Assembly (NCBI GenBank): GCA_002715505.1
Contig: PAZF01000017.1
Span: forward strand, 1 to 64,000
DNA length: 64,000 nt
Direction: 5' to 3'
From: Candidatus Pelagibacterales bacterium
Lineage (GTDB): Bacteria; Pseudomonadota; Alphaproteobacteria; TMED109
The notes under the pieces: model-generated
What the model was told of the DNA's origin: nothing
What the model saw: the letters and a program-made list of their open reading frames with translations, nothing else
The model's database searches: none
Translations under genes and position numbers: made by a program
Part shown: in pieces, positions 36,533-44,907 of the stretch
How the letters are laid out: every line of letters starts with the position of its first letter
Position numbering within the stretch: position 1 is the stretch's first letter

Positions 36533-36797
36533 TAATCGTGCTAACTACTGATTCTATTTTATTTGCAGTTTGTTTAATTATTTCTTCCATTTTATCTTGA
36601 TTTTCATCAAATTTATCAAGTAAAACTAATGTTGCTAATAGAATCATACGAGCTTCTCCCAATTGTCCTATTTTATTCGCTAATAGTTTTACTTCATTAT
36701 CAATTTTAGATGATAATAATTTTATCCTTTCTTCTTCTCCATCTTTGCATGATATTCTGTAGGTCCTACTATTTATTATTATGTCTACATCAGCCAA
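36513..36797 (-). CDS. zapA: Cell division protein ZapA
   Basis: A 94-residue FtsZ-associated protein that bundles protofilaments at midcell. The N-terminal beta-hairpin (DIIINSRTYRISCKDGEEERI) and C-terminal coiled coil (about 50-94) match the family. It starts one base after a small coiled-coil gene and overlaps the 5-FCL start by 20 bases. Confidence 0.9.
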   Translation of the reverse strand: MADVDIIINSRTYRISCKDGEEERIKLLSSKIDNEVKLLANKIGQLGEARMILLATLVLLDKFDENQDKMEEIIKQTANKIESVVSTINVKREK

Positions 36798-36798
36798 T

Positions 36799-37026
36799 TT
36801 ATTTTCTCTTATTCATACTATCAGAATTTATTTTTTCAATTTCAATAATGATCTGATTAATCAATTCAATAGTTTCAATTTTAATATTTTTATTTTTCTT
36901 AATTTGATCTTCTAATTTATTTATAATAGCTAAATTTTCATTAGCTTCTTTGACTAAATCACTGTTTCTCATTAAAATTTCCAATGAGTCATCAATTTTT
37001 TTTAGATATTTTGCTATCTTGCTCAT
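36799..37026 (-). CDS. Small coiled-coil protein upstream of zapA
   Basis: A 75-residue protein, almost entirely predicted helix with heptad-like Ile/Leu spacing (about 5-65) and no signal peptide or membrane segment. Alphaproteobacteria often have a short coiled-coil gene (such as DUF4164) just before zapA; this fits by size, composition and place, but the sequence alone does not prove the family. It may assist ZapA or FtsZ, an inference from context. It is divergent from tkt over 131 bases. Confidence 0.62.
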   Translation of the reverse strand: MSKIAKYLKKIDDSLEILMRNSDLVKEANENLAIINKLEDQIKKNKNIKIETIELINQIIIEIEKINSDSMNKRK

Positions 37027-37099
37027 ATTATTATAGAAAAATTATTTTTTATCTAATAATAAATATAATTGTTTAAGTTATAAAAATAAATAATTATTC

Positions 37100-37128
37100 T
37101 TGTGACTTTTAAACAAAGAAACTATAAG
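37100..37128 (+). promoter_or_regulatory. Candidate sigma-70 promoter for tkt-gap-pgk-fba
   Basis: TTGTGA (37100-37105) and TATAAG (37123-37128) are separated by exactly 17 bases, about 30 bases before the tkt ATG. It is the best sigma-70-like pair in this divergent gap. Confidence is limited by the AT-rich background. Confidence 0.42.
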
Positions 37129-37157
37129 TATTAATATCAGAAATTTTATCAAAAATT

Positions 37158-39143
37158 ATGAAGTTTACAGAGAAAGATAAAAAAAAATATTCTTTGATGG
37201 CTAATGCTATAAGATTTTTATCTATAGATGCTGTAGAAAAAGCGAAGTCAGGGCATCCTGGAATGCCAATGGGAATGGCTGAAGTAGCAACTATTTTATT
37301 TGCATTACATCTAAATTTTTATTCAAAAGATCCCAAATGGAAAAATAGGGATAGATTTATACTATCAGCTGGACACGGTTCCATGCTTATTTATTCTATT
37401 TTATATCTTTTAGGATATGAAGGGATAACATTAAATGATATAAAGAATTTTAGAAAAATTGGTTACCCTACAGCCGGTCATCCTGAAGTAAATGAAATAC
37501 CAGGAATAGAAACTACGACAGGACCTTTAGGACAAGGCTTAGCAAATGCAGTAGGTATCGCAATATCTGAAAAGATCATTAGAAATAAGCTAGGTAAGGA
37601 TAGTTTCAATCATTTTACATATGTATTAGTAGGAGATGGATGTATAATGGAAGGTATTAGTCATGAGGCCGCTTCTTTAGCAGGTCACTTATCTTTATCA
37701 AATTTGATCGTGCTTTACGATGACAATGAAATTTCAATAGATGGCCCAACTTCTCTAACAATGTCTGATAAAACACTAGAAAGGTTTTCATCCTATGGCT
37801 GGCACACTGAAAACATTGATGGATACGATTTAGATGCTATTAATTCTGCCATAGAAAATGCAAAAAAAGATAATCGTCCATCAATAATAAGTTGCAAAAC
37901 TCTTATAGGATATGGATCACCCAATAAACAGGGTACTGCCGGAAGTCATGGATCACCGTTAGGAGAAAAAGAAGTTAAGTTAGTAAGGGAGTCAATGAAT
38001 TGGAACTACCAACCTTTTGAAATTCCTGAAGATATTATTGAATTTTGGAGAATATCAGGTTTAAGGAATAAAGAGGTATATGAAAGTTGGATTATTAAGA
38101 ATGAGAATAAATTAAAGGATTTTCAAATTAGCAAAGATGATTTTATAGAAAAAGTTATAAATGCAAGAAAAAAAAGTAGTAAATTCTTTGCTGAAAATAA
38201 GTCAGAAATGGCAACAAGAAAGTCTAGTGAAATTGTAATATCGCATCTTATGAATAATAATCTAAACCTACTAGGTGGATCAGCAGACCTCACAGGTTCA
38301 AACAATACCTACGTAAAACAAATGAAAGTCCTAGACAAAAAGAATTTTACAGGAAATTATATTCATTGGGGTGTAAGAGAACATTGCATGGCAGCGGCCA
38401 TGAATGGGATTTCCCTGCATGGATTTTTCGTTCCATATGGTGGAACTTTCTTAGTTTTTAGTGATTATTGTAGGCCTGCTTTAAGATTAGCCGCATTGAT
38501 GAAACAAAAAGTAGTTTTTGTATTTACTCATGACTCTATTGGTTTAGGAGAAGATGGTCCTACACACCAACCAGTTGAACATTTATCTTCTTTGAGAGTG
38601 ATTCCTAATCTAAATATTTTTAGACCAGCTGACTCTATAGAAACCTCAGAATGTTGGGAGTTGGCTTTGTTAAGTGATAGCCGTCCGTCTGTTATTGCAT
38701 TATCTAGACAAAACCTGCCTCTTCTAAGGTGTAAAAATGATAATTTTGAAATAAATTTAAGTAAAAAAGGAGCGTATATTTTAATTGATAAAGAGAACCC
38801 GCATGTTACTATTATTGCCTCAGGATCTGAAGTTGCTTTAGCAAAAAAAGTTAGTGAAGAATTAGTTAATAAACAAATACATATTAGAGTAGTTTCTATG
38901 CCATCTATGGAATTATTTGACCAACAAAATCACAATTATAAATCATTAATTTTAGATAAAACTAAGAATATTTTTTTAGAGGCAGGATCAATGCAGTCAT
39001 GGAATAAATGGATGAGAAATGATGACGTTTTTATAGGGTTAGATGATTTTGGAGCATCTGGTCCAGGAGAAGATGTATATAAACACTTTAAAATATCTAT
39101 AGAAAGAATTAAAGAAGAAATAGCTAAAATTATTAAAAAATAA
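37158..39143 (+). CDS. tkt: Transketolase
   Basis: A thiamine-diphosphate enzyme of the pentose phosphate pathway. The 661-residue protein has the substrate/TPP residues in KSGHPGMPMGMA and LSAGHGSMLIYSILYL, the TPP motif GDGCIMEGISHEAASLAG ending in the LYDDNEIS segment, and the PYR domain HWGVREHCMAAAMNG with the catalytic Glu. HDSIGLGEDGPTHQPVEHL completes the signature. It leads the tkt-gap-pgk-fba operon; gap follows after 23 bases. Confidence 0.97.
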   Translation: MKFTEKDKKKYSLMANAIRFLSIDAVEKAKSGHPGMPMGMAEVATILFALHLNFYSKDPKWKNRDRFILSAGHGSMLIYSILYLLGYEGITLNDIKNFRKIGYPTAGHPEVNEIPGIETTTGPLGQGLANAVGIAISEKIIRNKLGKDSFNHFTYVLVGDGCIMEGISHEAASLAGHLSLSNLIVLYDDNEISIDGPTSLTMSDKTLERFSSYGWHTENIDGYDLDAINSAIENAKKDNRPSIISCKTLIGYGSPNKQGTAGSHGSPLGEKEVKLVRESMNWNYQPFEIPEDIIEFWRISGLRNKEVYESWIIKNENKLKDFQISKDDFIEKVINARKKSSKFFAENKSEMATRKSSEIVISHLMNNNLNLLGGSADLTGSNNTYVKQMKVLDKKNFTGNYIHWGVREHCMAAAMNGISLHGFFVPYGGTFLVFSDYCRPALRLAALMKQKVVFVFTHDSIGLGEDGPTHQPVEHLSSLRVIPNLNIFRPADSIETSECWELALLSDSRPSVIALSRQNLPLLRCKNDNFEINLSKKGAYILIDKENPHVTIIASGSEVALAKKVSEELVNKQIHIRVVSMPSMELFDQQNHNYKSLILDKTKNIFLEAGSMQSWNKWMRNDDVFIGLDDFGASGPGEDVYKHFKISIERIKEEIAKIIKK

Positions 39144-39166
39144 AATGATAAAAGCAGGAGTTAAAA

Positions 39167-40171
39167 ATGATTAATGTTGGAATTAATGGGTTTGGAAGAA
39201 TTGGAAGACTAGTTTTGAGAGCTTCTTTAGAAAAACTTGATAAAAAAATTAGAGTAGTTGCAATTAATGATATTGGAAATATAAATCAAAATGTTCACCT
39301 TTTTAAATATGACACTGTACATGGAAAGATAAGTCATAAGACAGAAATCAAAGATAATAATATGCTAGTTGATGGCAATCAAATTTCTTTCTTTGATAAT
39401 AGAGCTCCTGAAGAAATTCCTTGGAACAAAAATGATGTAGATATAGTTTTGGAATGTACAGGACTTTTTACGAATGCAGAAAAAGCAAAAGGGCATTTAA
39501 ATAACAATGTTAAAAAAGTATTAATTTCGGCTCCATCTAGTAATGCTGACATAACGGTAGTTCATGGAGTGAATGATAAATCCATTAAAGAAAATCATAA
39601 TATTGTTTCTAATGCATCATGCACGACAAATTGCTTAGCTCCTGTTGCTAAAGTTATAAATGAGAAATTTATAATTAATGCAGGTTTTATGACAACTGTT
39701 CACTCATTTACATCAGATCAAAAAATTCTAGACTCTATTCACTCAGATCTTAGAAGAGCAAGAACAGCAGGAAGCTCAATGATACCTACATCAACTGGTG
39801 CTGCAAAAGCTGTAGGGCTAGTTTTACCAGAACTAAATGGAAAGTTAGACGGAACTGCAGTAAGAATTCCAACTCCTAATGTTTCTATGATTGATTTTAC
39901 CTTTCAGTCTCAGAAAAAATTATCGATAGATTCTATAAATAATGTGATATACGAAAGTTCACTTAATGAATTTAAAAATATAATTGAGTATAATACAGAA
40001 CCACTAGTTTCTATAGATTTCAATCATAACCCAGCTAGTTCAATATTTGACGCAACTCAAACACAAGTCGTAGGAGATAACTTTGGAAGAATATTAGCTT
40101 GGTATGACAATGAGTGGGGTTTCTCAAATAGAATGATAGACGTTTGCAGTAGGCTTGGAAATTATCTATGA
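39167..40171 (+). CDS. gap: Glyceraldehyde-3-phosphate dehydrogenase
   Basis: A 334-residue glycolytic/gluconeogenic enzyme. It has the NAD-binding NGFGRIGRLVLRA, the catalytic SNASCTTNCLAPVAKV with active-site Cys, and the histidine in TTVHSFTSDQ. A good Shine-Dalgarno (AGGAG) lies six bases before the ATG. The stop overlaps the pgk start (ATGA). Confidence 0.97.
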   Translation: MINVGINGFGRIGRLVLRASLEKLDKKIRVVAINDIGNINQNVHLFKYDTVHGKISHKTEIKDNNMLVDGNQISFFDNRAPEEIPWNKNDVDIVLECTGLFTNAEKAKGHLNNNVKKVLISAPSSNADITVVHGVNDKSIKENHNIVSNASCTTNCLAPVAKVINEKFIINAGFMTTVHSFTSDQKILDSIHSDLRRARTAGSSMIPTSTGAAKAVGLVLPELNGKLDGTAVRIPTPNVSMIDFTFQSQKKLSIDSINNVIYESSLNEFKNIIEYNTEPLVSIDFNHNPASSIFDATQTQVVGDNFGRILAWYDNEWGFSNRMIDVCSRLGNYL

Positions 40172-41364
40172 ATCTCAAAACCCTAGATAATTTAGATCTC
40201 AAAGGAAAAAGAGTTTTACTTAGATGTGATTTAAACGTTCCATTTGATTTGGAAGGAAAAGTTTTAGATAGTACAAAAATAGAAAGACACAAACTTACTA
40301 TAGATGAATTAATACATAAGCAAGCTAAAATAATAATAATTTCTCATTTAGGGCGACCAAAAGGAAGCTATCAAGAAAACTTATCTTTGAAAAAGGTATT
40401 AAAAGTTTTTGCCAATAAAATAAAAGTTTCTCAAGTAACAGTTATGCCTTTTTGCAAACCTGATATTCTTAAAAAAGTTATTAATGACGTTAGTGGAGGT
40501 ACTATCACTTTTATGGAAAATATTAGATTTCACCCTGAGGAAGAAAAAAATGACGAGAAATTTGCAAAAGAATTAGCTGAATGTGCTGATTATTTTGTTA
40601 ATGATTCATTTTCAGTTTCTCATAGAAAGCATGTTTCTACCTATGGATTATCAAAATTTTTACCTACAGTGGTGGGAAGATATCTAGAATTAGAAATAAG
40701 GATGTTAGATAAAATATTTAACAATATGAACAAGCCAGTTATGGCAGTTATAGGAGGATCAAAAATTTCAACTAAGATAATTTTATTAAATAATTTATTA
40801 AAAAAAGTTGATAAATTAGTAATAGGTGGAGCAATGGCAAATACTTTTTTAGCTGCAAAAAATTTTAGTGTTGGAAATTCTTTGATAGAGAAAGATAAAG
40901 TTTATATAGCAAAAGATATATTGCTCAAAGCAAAACAAGAAAATTGTGACTTAATTCTTCCTCAAGATGTTATTGTAGCAAAAGGTATCAATGAGGTAGA
41001 CGGTATAAAAAATGTAGGAGTTGATGAAATTGAGGAAGGTTTTTCAGTTTTTGATATAGGAGAAAAATCCATTGAAAAAATTAGCAATGAGATGGCCTCT
41101 TGTAAAACTGTTTTTTGGAATGGACCTTTAGGATTATATGAACAAGAACCTTTTGATAATTCTACCAATGTGATAGGTAGAACAGCAGCAATCTTAACAA
41201 AAGGTAATATTATTACTTCTGTAGTAGGAGGTGGAGATACAGTTGCTGCTTTAAATAAAAAAAACTTAACAGGTGGTTTTTCTTTTGTGTCAATAGCCGG
41301 AGGAGCACTAGTTGAATGGTTAGAGGGAAAAACTCTTCCTGGATTGGAGTTTTTATCAAATTAA
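40168..41364 (+). CDS. pgk: Phosphoglycerate kinase
   Basis: A 398-residue kinase that makes ATP from 1,3-bisphosphoglycerate. Signatures are RVLLRCDLNVPFD, SHLGRPKGSYQENLSL, the ATP-domain MAVIGGSKISTKI, FWNGPLGLYE and SVVGGGDTVAAL. Length is standard. It is translationally coupled to gap by a four-base overlap and is followed by fba after 18 bases. Confidence 0.97.
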   Translation: MNLKTLDNLDLKGKRVLLRCDLNVPFDLEGKVLDSTKIERHKLTIDELIHKQAKIIIISHLGRPKGSYQENLSLKKVLKVFANKIKVSQVTVMPFCKPDILKKVINDVSGGTITFMENIRFHPEEEKNDEKFAKELAECADYFVNDSFSVSHRKHVSTYGLSKFLPTVVGRYLELEIRMLDKIFNNMNKPVMAVIGGSKISTKIILLNNLLKKVDKLVIGGAMANTFLAAKNFSVGNSLIEKDKVYIAKDILLKAKQENCDLILPQDVIVAKGINEVDGIKNVGVDEIEEGFSVFDIGEKSIEKISNEMASCKTVFWNGPLGLYEQEPFDNSTNVIGRTAAILTKGNIITSVVGGGDTVAALNKKNLTGGFSFVSIAGGALVEWLEGKTLPGLEFLSN

Positions 41365-41382
41365 TAACTTAGGAGATAAGAA

Positions 41383-42297
41383 ATGGTTTATACAAGTAAA
41401 GTTATGAAAATTTTAAATAACTATGAAAATACAAATGCAGGAATTAAAGCAAACTTAGGAAGAATATTAACACATGGTTCTTTAGGAGGTACAGGAAGGT
41501 TGCTAATACTTCCAGTAGACCAGGGTCATGAGCACGGACCAGATAAGTCTTTTTTTGTAAATCCCGAAGCATATGACCCTGATTACCATTATCAACTTGC
41601 TATAGAAGCAAAATTAAGTGCATATGCAGCACCCTATGGTTTTCTAGAATCAGGAGCAGAACGTTTTGCTGGTCAAATACCTACTATTTTAAAGATGAAT
41701 AGTTCTAATGGATTAAATGACCAAAAATATCAATCAGTAAACGGAAGTGTAAAAGATGCATTAAGGCTTGGTTGTAGCGCTGTAGGTTTTACTATATACC
41801 CTGGATCAGAATATCAATACGATATGATAGAGGAATTTAAAGAAATTTCACAGGAGGCATCGGAGTTTGGACTTCCATCAGTTTTATGGTCTTATCCCAG
41901 AGGAGGAAAAATATCAAAAGAAGGTGAGACCTCTCTAGATATAATTGGTTATGCAGCACACATAGCCGCACAACTTGGTGCACACATTATAAAAGTAAAA
42001 CCACCTAGTACAAATGTAGAAAATAAAGATATAAAAAATATTTTTAATAATAAAAAAATCGATTTTAACTTATTATCAAGTAGAATATCACATATTAAAA
42101 AGTGCGCTTTTAATAATAAAAGAATTGTGGTTTTTTCAGGAGGTAACTCAAAAAATACTAATGACCTTTTAGACGAAATTAAGCAAATAAAATTAGGTGG
42201 AGGAAACGGTTCTATTATAGGAAGAAATACTTTTCAGAGACCAAGAGAGGAGGCTCTAAATTTATTAAGAGAAATAATTTCAATTTATAAAAGTTAA
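41383..42297 (+). CDS. Class I fructose-bisphosphate aldolase (DhnA/FbaB type)
   Basis: A Schiff-base aldolase of the bacterial/archaeal DhnA type. The 304-residue TIM barrel has LLILPVDQGHEHGP, SVLWSYPRGG, the Schiff-base lysine region GAHIIKVKPPS, and the C-terminal phosphate loop GGGNGSIIGRN. It completes a tkt-gap-pgk-fba run typical of alphaproteobacteria. A clear AGGAG lies seven bases before the ATG. Confidence 0.93.
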   Translation: MVYTSKVMKILNNYENTNAGIKANLGRILTHGSLGGTGRLLILPVDQGHEHGPDKSFFVNPEAYDPDYHYQLAIEAKLSAYAAPYGFLESGAERFAGQIPTILKMNSSNGLNDQKYQSVNGSVKDALRLGCSAVGFTIYPGSEYQYDMIEEFKEISQEASEFGLPSVLWSYPRGGKISKEGETSLDIIGYAAHIAAQLGAHIIKVKPPSTNVENKDIKNIFNNKKIDFNLLSSRISHIKKCAFNNKRIVVFSGGNSKNTNDLLDEIKQIKLGGGNGSIIGRNTFQRPREEALNLLREIISIYKS

Positions 42298-42301
42298 AGA
42301 T

Positions 42302-42307
42302 AAAGGA
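42302..42307 (+). promoter_or_regulatory. Shine-Dalgarno AAAGGA pointing to an ATT start for thiE
   Basis: AAAGGA lies eight bases upstream of an in-frame ATT at 42316 and 38 bases upstream of the first conventional start (TTG 42346). No ATG, GTG or TTG exists in frame between the stop at 42301 and 42346. Confidence 0.45.
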
Positions 42308-42315
42308 AAAATAAA

Positions 42316-42951
42316 ATTAAAAAGTTAAAAAAACCGGAAATTTATTTGATATCACCAAACAATATTGAATTTAAAAGTTTTGCAAATGACTTTCAAAATA
42401 TTGTTGCTTTAAAAATTTTAAAAGTTTTTCAACTAAGAGTCAAAACGGCTAGCGACGAAACTTTAATTAATTTGATTAACTTCATATTTCCTTTATGTAA
42501 AAAAAATAATATTAAATTTATAATAAATGATAGGCCAGATATTGCAAAAATTTTTGATTTAGATGGAGTTCATGTAGGAAAAGAAGATCCTGGTATTGGC
42601 TATTGTAGAAAATTATTAGGGAAAAATAAAATAGTTGGAATTAGTTGTTATAGTTCAAATTTCCTAGCTAATAATGCTCAAATTTTCGGAGCAAGTTATA
42701 TTGCTTTTGGATCTTTTTTTAAAACAAAAACTAAAGAAAAAACTAATAAAGTTTTTAGACCAAACATTATTGCTTGGAATAAAGTTAAAAAAATCCCTTC
42801 TGTTGCAATAGGAGGAATTAATTATAGAAATTTTTTTAGATTAAGAAATTTAGGTTTGGACTATGTAGCAGTATCCTCAACAATATGGAAATCAAAATTA
42901 AGGCCTGATTTATCATTAAAAAAAATTAAAAACTTAATTGACAATTTTTAG
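42316..42951 (+). CDS. thiE: Thiamine phosphate synthase (ThiE/TenI family)
   Basis: ThiE joins HMP-PP and thiazole phosphate to thiamine phosphate. The barrel shows FIINDRPDIAKIFDLDGVHVG, the GIS-CYSS loop, IAFGSFFKTKTK and AIGGINYRN. Normal motifs are modified (the usual serine/histidine after VGIS is CYSS), so a TenI-like role is possible. A TTG at 42346 would cut off the first beta strand (PEIYLIS); the coordinates given use the ATT at 42316, which follows a ribosome site and gives 211 residues. The start is unproven. It trails fba as in other alphaproteobacteria. Confidence 0.82.
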   Translation: MKKLKKPEIYLISPNNIEFKSFANDFQNIVALKILKVFQLRVKTASDETLINLINFIFPLCKKNNIKFIINDRPDIAKIFDLDGVHVGKEDPGIGYCRKLLGKNKIVGISCYSSNFLANNAQIFGASYIAFGSFFKTKTKEKTNKVFRPNIIAWNKVKKIPSVAIGGINYRNFFRLRNLGLDYVAVSSTIWKSKLRPDLSLKKIKNLIDNF

Positions 42952-42981
42952 TTAAACATTGATTATCTAAATATTTAACTT

Positions 42982-43548
42982 ATGAAAATAAATGGTAACA
43001 GCTTAAAACCCGGAATGATAATAAGCCACAAAGGCTCAAACTGGAAAGTAGTGTCTGCACAATCTGTTAAACCTGGAAAAGGGGGTGCATTTGCGCAAGT
43101 TGAGCTCAAAAATTTAAAAGATAATTCTAAACTAAATGAAAGATTTAGAGCTAGCGAAGATGTTGATAGGTTATATGTAGAAAGTAAAGAATTTCAATTT
43201 TCTTATAAAGATGATAAAGATTTTTATTTTATGGATACAGCTAATTATGAGCAAATAAATCTTAATATAGATATAGTAGGAGAGTTAGAGAGCTTTTTAC
43301 AAGATAATATGTTAGTTTCAATAGAATTTGTAGATGATAAACCAGTATCCTTAAAATTACCGGAACATATTAAAGAGAAAGTAGTTGAAACTGAAGCTGT
43401 GATTAAAGGCCAAACAGTTTCATCTTCATTTAAGCCTGCAATTTTATCTAATGGTTTTAAAGTTATGGTGCCCGGTCATATAGAAAATAACACTTTTATA
43501 ATTATTTCAACAACTACATTCACTTACGTAGAAAAAGCTAAAAGCTAG
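42982..43548 (+). CDS. efp: Elongation factor P
   Basis: EF-P relieves ribosome stalling at polyproline. The 188-residue, three-domain protein has the loop KPGKGGAFAQVELKNL with the modifiable lysine in PGKGGA and the C-terminal domain DTANYEQINLN. The beta-lysylation genes epmA/epmB were not seen in this window. It stands one base before the suhB-like gene, a conserved pair in alphaproteobacteria. Confidence 0.96.
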   Translation: MKINGNSLKPGMIISHKGSNWKVVSAQSVKPGKGGAFAQVELKNLKDNSKLNERFRASEDVDRLYVESKEFQFSYKDDKDFYFMDTANYEQINLNIDIVGELESFLQDNMLVSIEFVDDKPVSLKLPEHIKEKVVETEAVIKGQTVSSSFKPAILSNGFKVMVPGHIENNTFIIISTTTFTYVEKAKS

Positions 43549-43549
43549 G

Positions 43550-44302
43550 ATGTTATCATCTTCCAACATCCAAGTTATGAGTAACGCAATATTAAAAGCT
43601 TCAAAGAATTTGAGAAGAGATTTTGGTGAGTTAGAAAAGCTTCAAAATTCTAGAACCGATGTAAAAAAGTTTGTAGAAAATTCATTTTTTAATACAAAAA
43701 ATGCTATTTTCGACGAATTAAAGAACGCTAGACCAGATTGGACTTTTTATTTTCAGAGATATGACGATGCTTTAGAAAAAAAACAAGATGATAAATTTTG
43801 TTTAATAAAACCTATTTCTGGTATTGCTAACTTTTCAAAAGGAATAAGTTACTTTGCTTCTTCAGCAATATATTATAATAATTTTATACCAGAAGCTGTG
43901 GTAATTTATGATCCAATTAAAGATGAATTATTTTATTCAGAAAAAGGAAGAGGAGCCTTTGTAAATAATTCAAGAATAAGATTTTCCTCAACAAAGAATT
44001 TAGCAGAAGCCATATTTGTATTTGATAAAAGGGATCTATTTCTAAAGGTTATAGATAAAAATTTTTTCAATAAAATAAAATCAGAAATAAGAATATTTGG
44101 TTGTAGTTGTCTAGATATAGCAAATTTAGCATCAGGAAGAATAGATTGTTATATTAGTGAAAATAAGTTGGATCAAATTTTAGAACCAGGGTTTTTATTA
44201 ATACAAGAAGCAGGAGGTATTATTTATCAAAATAAAGCTATAAAAGATATTACTTTTTATTCAAATAATCATATTAGTGATATATTGGAAAATAAATTAT
44301 GA
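43550..44302 (+). CDS. SuhB/inositol-monophosphatase-family protein lacking metal ligands
   Basis: A 250-residue protein that aligns along its length with SuhB (AVVIYDPIKDELFYSEKGRGAF; GCSCLDIANLASGRIDCYI; LLIQEAGGI) and sits after efp, where suhB normally is. Every metal/catalytic site is altered: the usual DPLDGTTNF is KPISGIANF (K87, S90), the EE pair is Q69-R70, and the WD of PWDxAAG is Q209-I210. Phosphatase activity is therefore unlikely. E. coli SuhB also works in rRNA antitermination independently of catalysis, and a structural role of this kind is an inference. The frame is intact and coupled to neighbours, so it is not an obvious pseudogene. Confidence 0.85.
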   Translation: MLSSSNIQVMSNAILKASKNLRRDFGELEKLQNSRTDVKKFVENSFFNTKNAIFDELKNARPDWTFYFQRYDDALEKKQDDKFCLIKPISGIANFSKGISYFASSAIYYNNFIPEAVVIYDPIKDELFYSEKGRGAFVNNSRIRFSSTKNLAEAIFVFDKRDLFLKVIDKNFFNKIKSEIRIFGCSCLDIANLASGRIDCYISENKLDQILEPGFLLIQEAGGIIYQNKAIKDITFYSNNHISDILENKL

Positions 44303-44853
44303 GTTTAAGTAAAAAATATTTATTAATTCTAATATCTTTTTTAATGGGAGTTTGCACCACCAGCCTTTGTCAAGAATCTTATTTGATAGAAAAAAAAATT
44401 ATTAAAGAAAATAAAGATATAAAAGAAAAAAATAATAAAAGTTATAAAAAACCTGTTAAAAAAAAAGAAAGCCAAACAAAAGCTATAAGTAACAACAAAA
44501 AGAGCAAAAAACTAGAATCCTTTAAAGATAATGTTATATTAAGAGAACAAAATGAGCTCCGTATTATTTATAAACCCAATCAATCTAATTTAAATCAAAA
44601 AGAAGTATTAAAAATAATAGAATTAACAAACAAACTTAATAAGGAAAGTTTGGTAACTTTAAAATCCTATGCTTCTAAAGCAAAAGTACAAGGAAGCAGT
44701 GAAGCAAGAAGATTATCTTTGAGCAGAGCCTTAGAAGTAAGAAGTCTTTTTATTGAAAACGGATTTACAGCTACTAATATAATAGTTAAGGCGCTAGGCA
44801 CAGATAAAAATAAAGAAGATTTTACTGATATACTAATAATTCTCATAAATTAG
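44299..44853 (+). CDS. Exported OmpA-like domain protein
   Basis: A 184-residue protein with a signal peptide (about 1-24), a Lys/Asn/Glu-rich linker (about 28-75) and a C-terminal OmpA-like fold with LKSYASKAK, the helix ARRLSLSRALEVRSLFIENG and IIVKALG. The usual DAP-binding Asp (GHTD) is absent (SYASKA instead), though the RRLSLSRA helix with Arg is kept. It overlaps the suhB-like gene by four bases and precedes the MotA-like/OmpA pair by 54 bases, so these probably form one envelope module. Confidence 0.78.
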   Translation: MSLSKKYLLILISFLMGVCTTSLCQESYLIEKKIIKENKDIKEKNNKSYKKPVKKKESQTKAISNNKKSKKLESFKDNVILREQNELRIIYKPNQSNLNQKEVLKIIELTNKLNKESLVTLKSYASKAKVQGSSEARRLSLSRALEVRSLFIENGFTATNIIVKALGTDKNKEDFTDILIILIN

Positions 44854-44907
44854 CATTACGTATATAAAAAACTATTTATAAACTCAAACTTATAGTATTA
44901 TGCTATA

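Noticed and set aside
36500-36540. 6S RNA between zapA and 5-FCL
   Set aside because: The two coding regions overlap, so no non-coding space exists.
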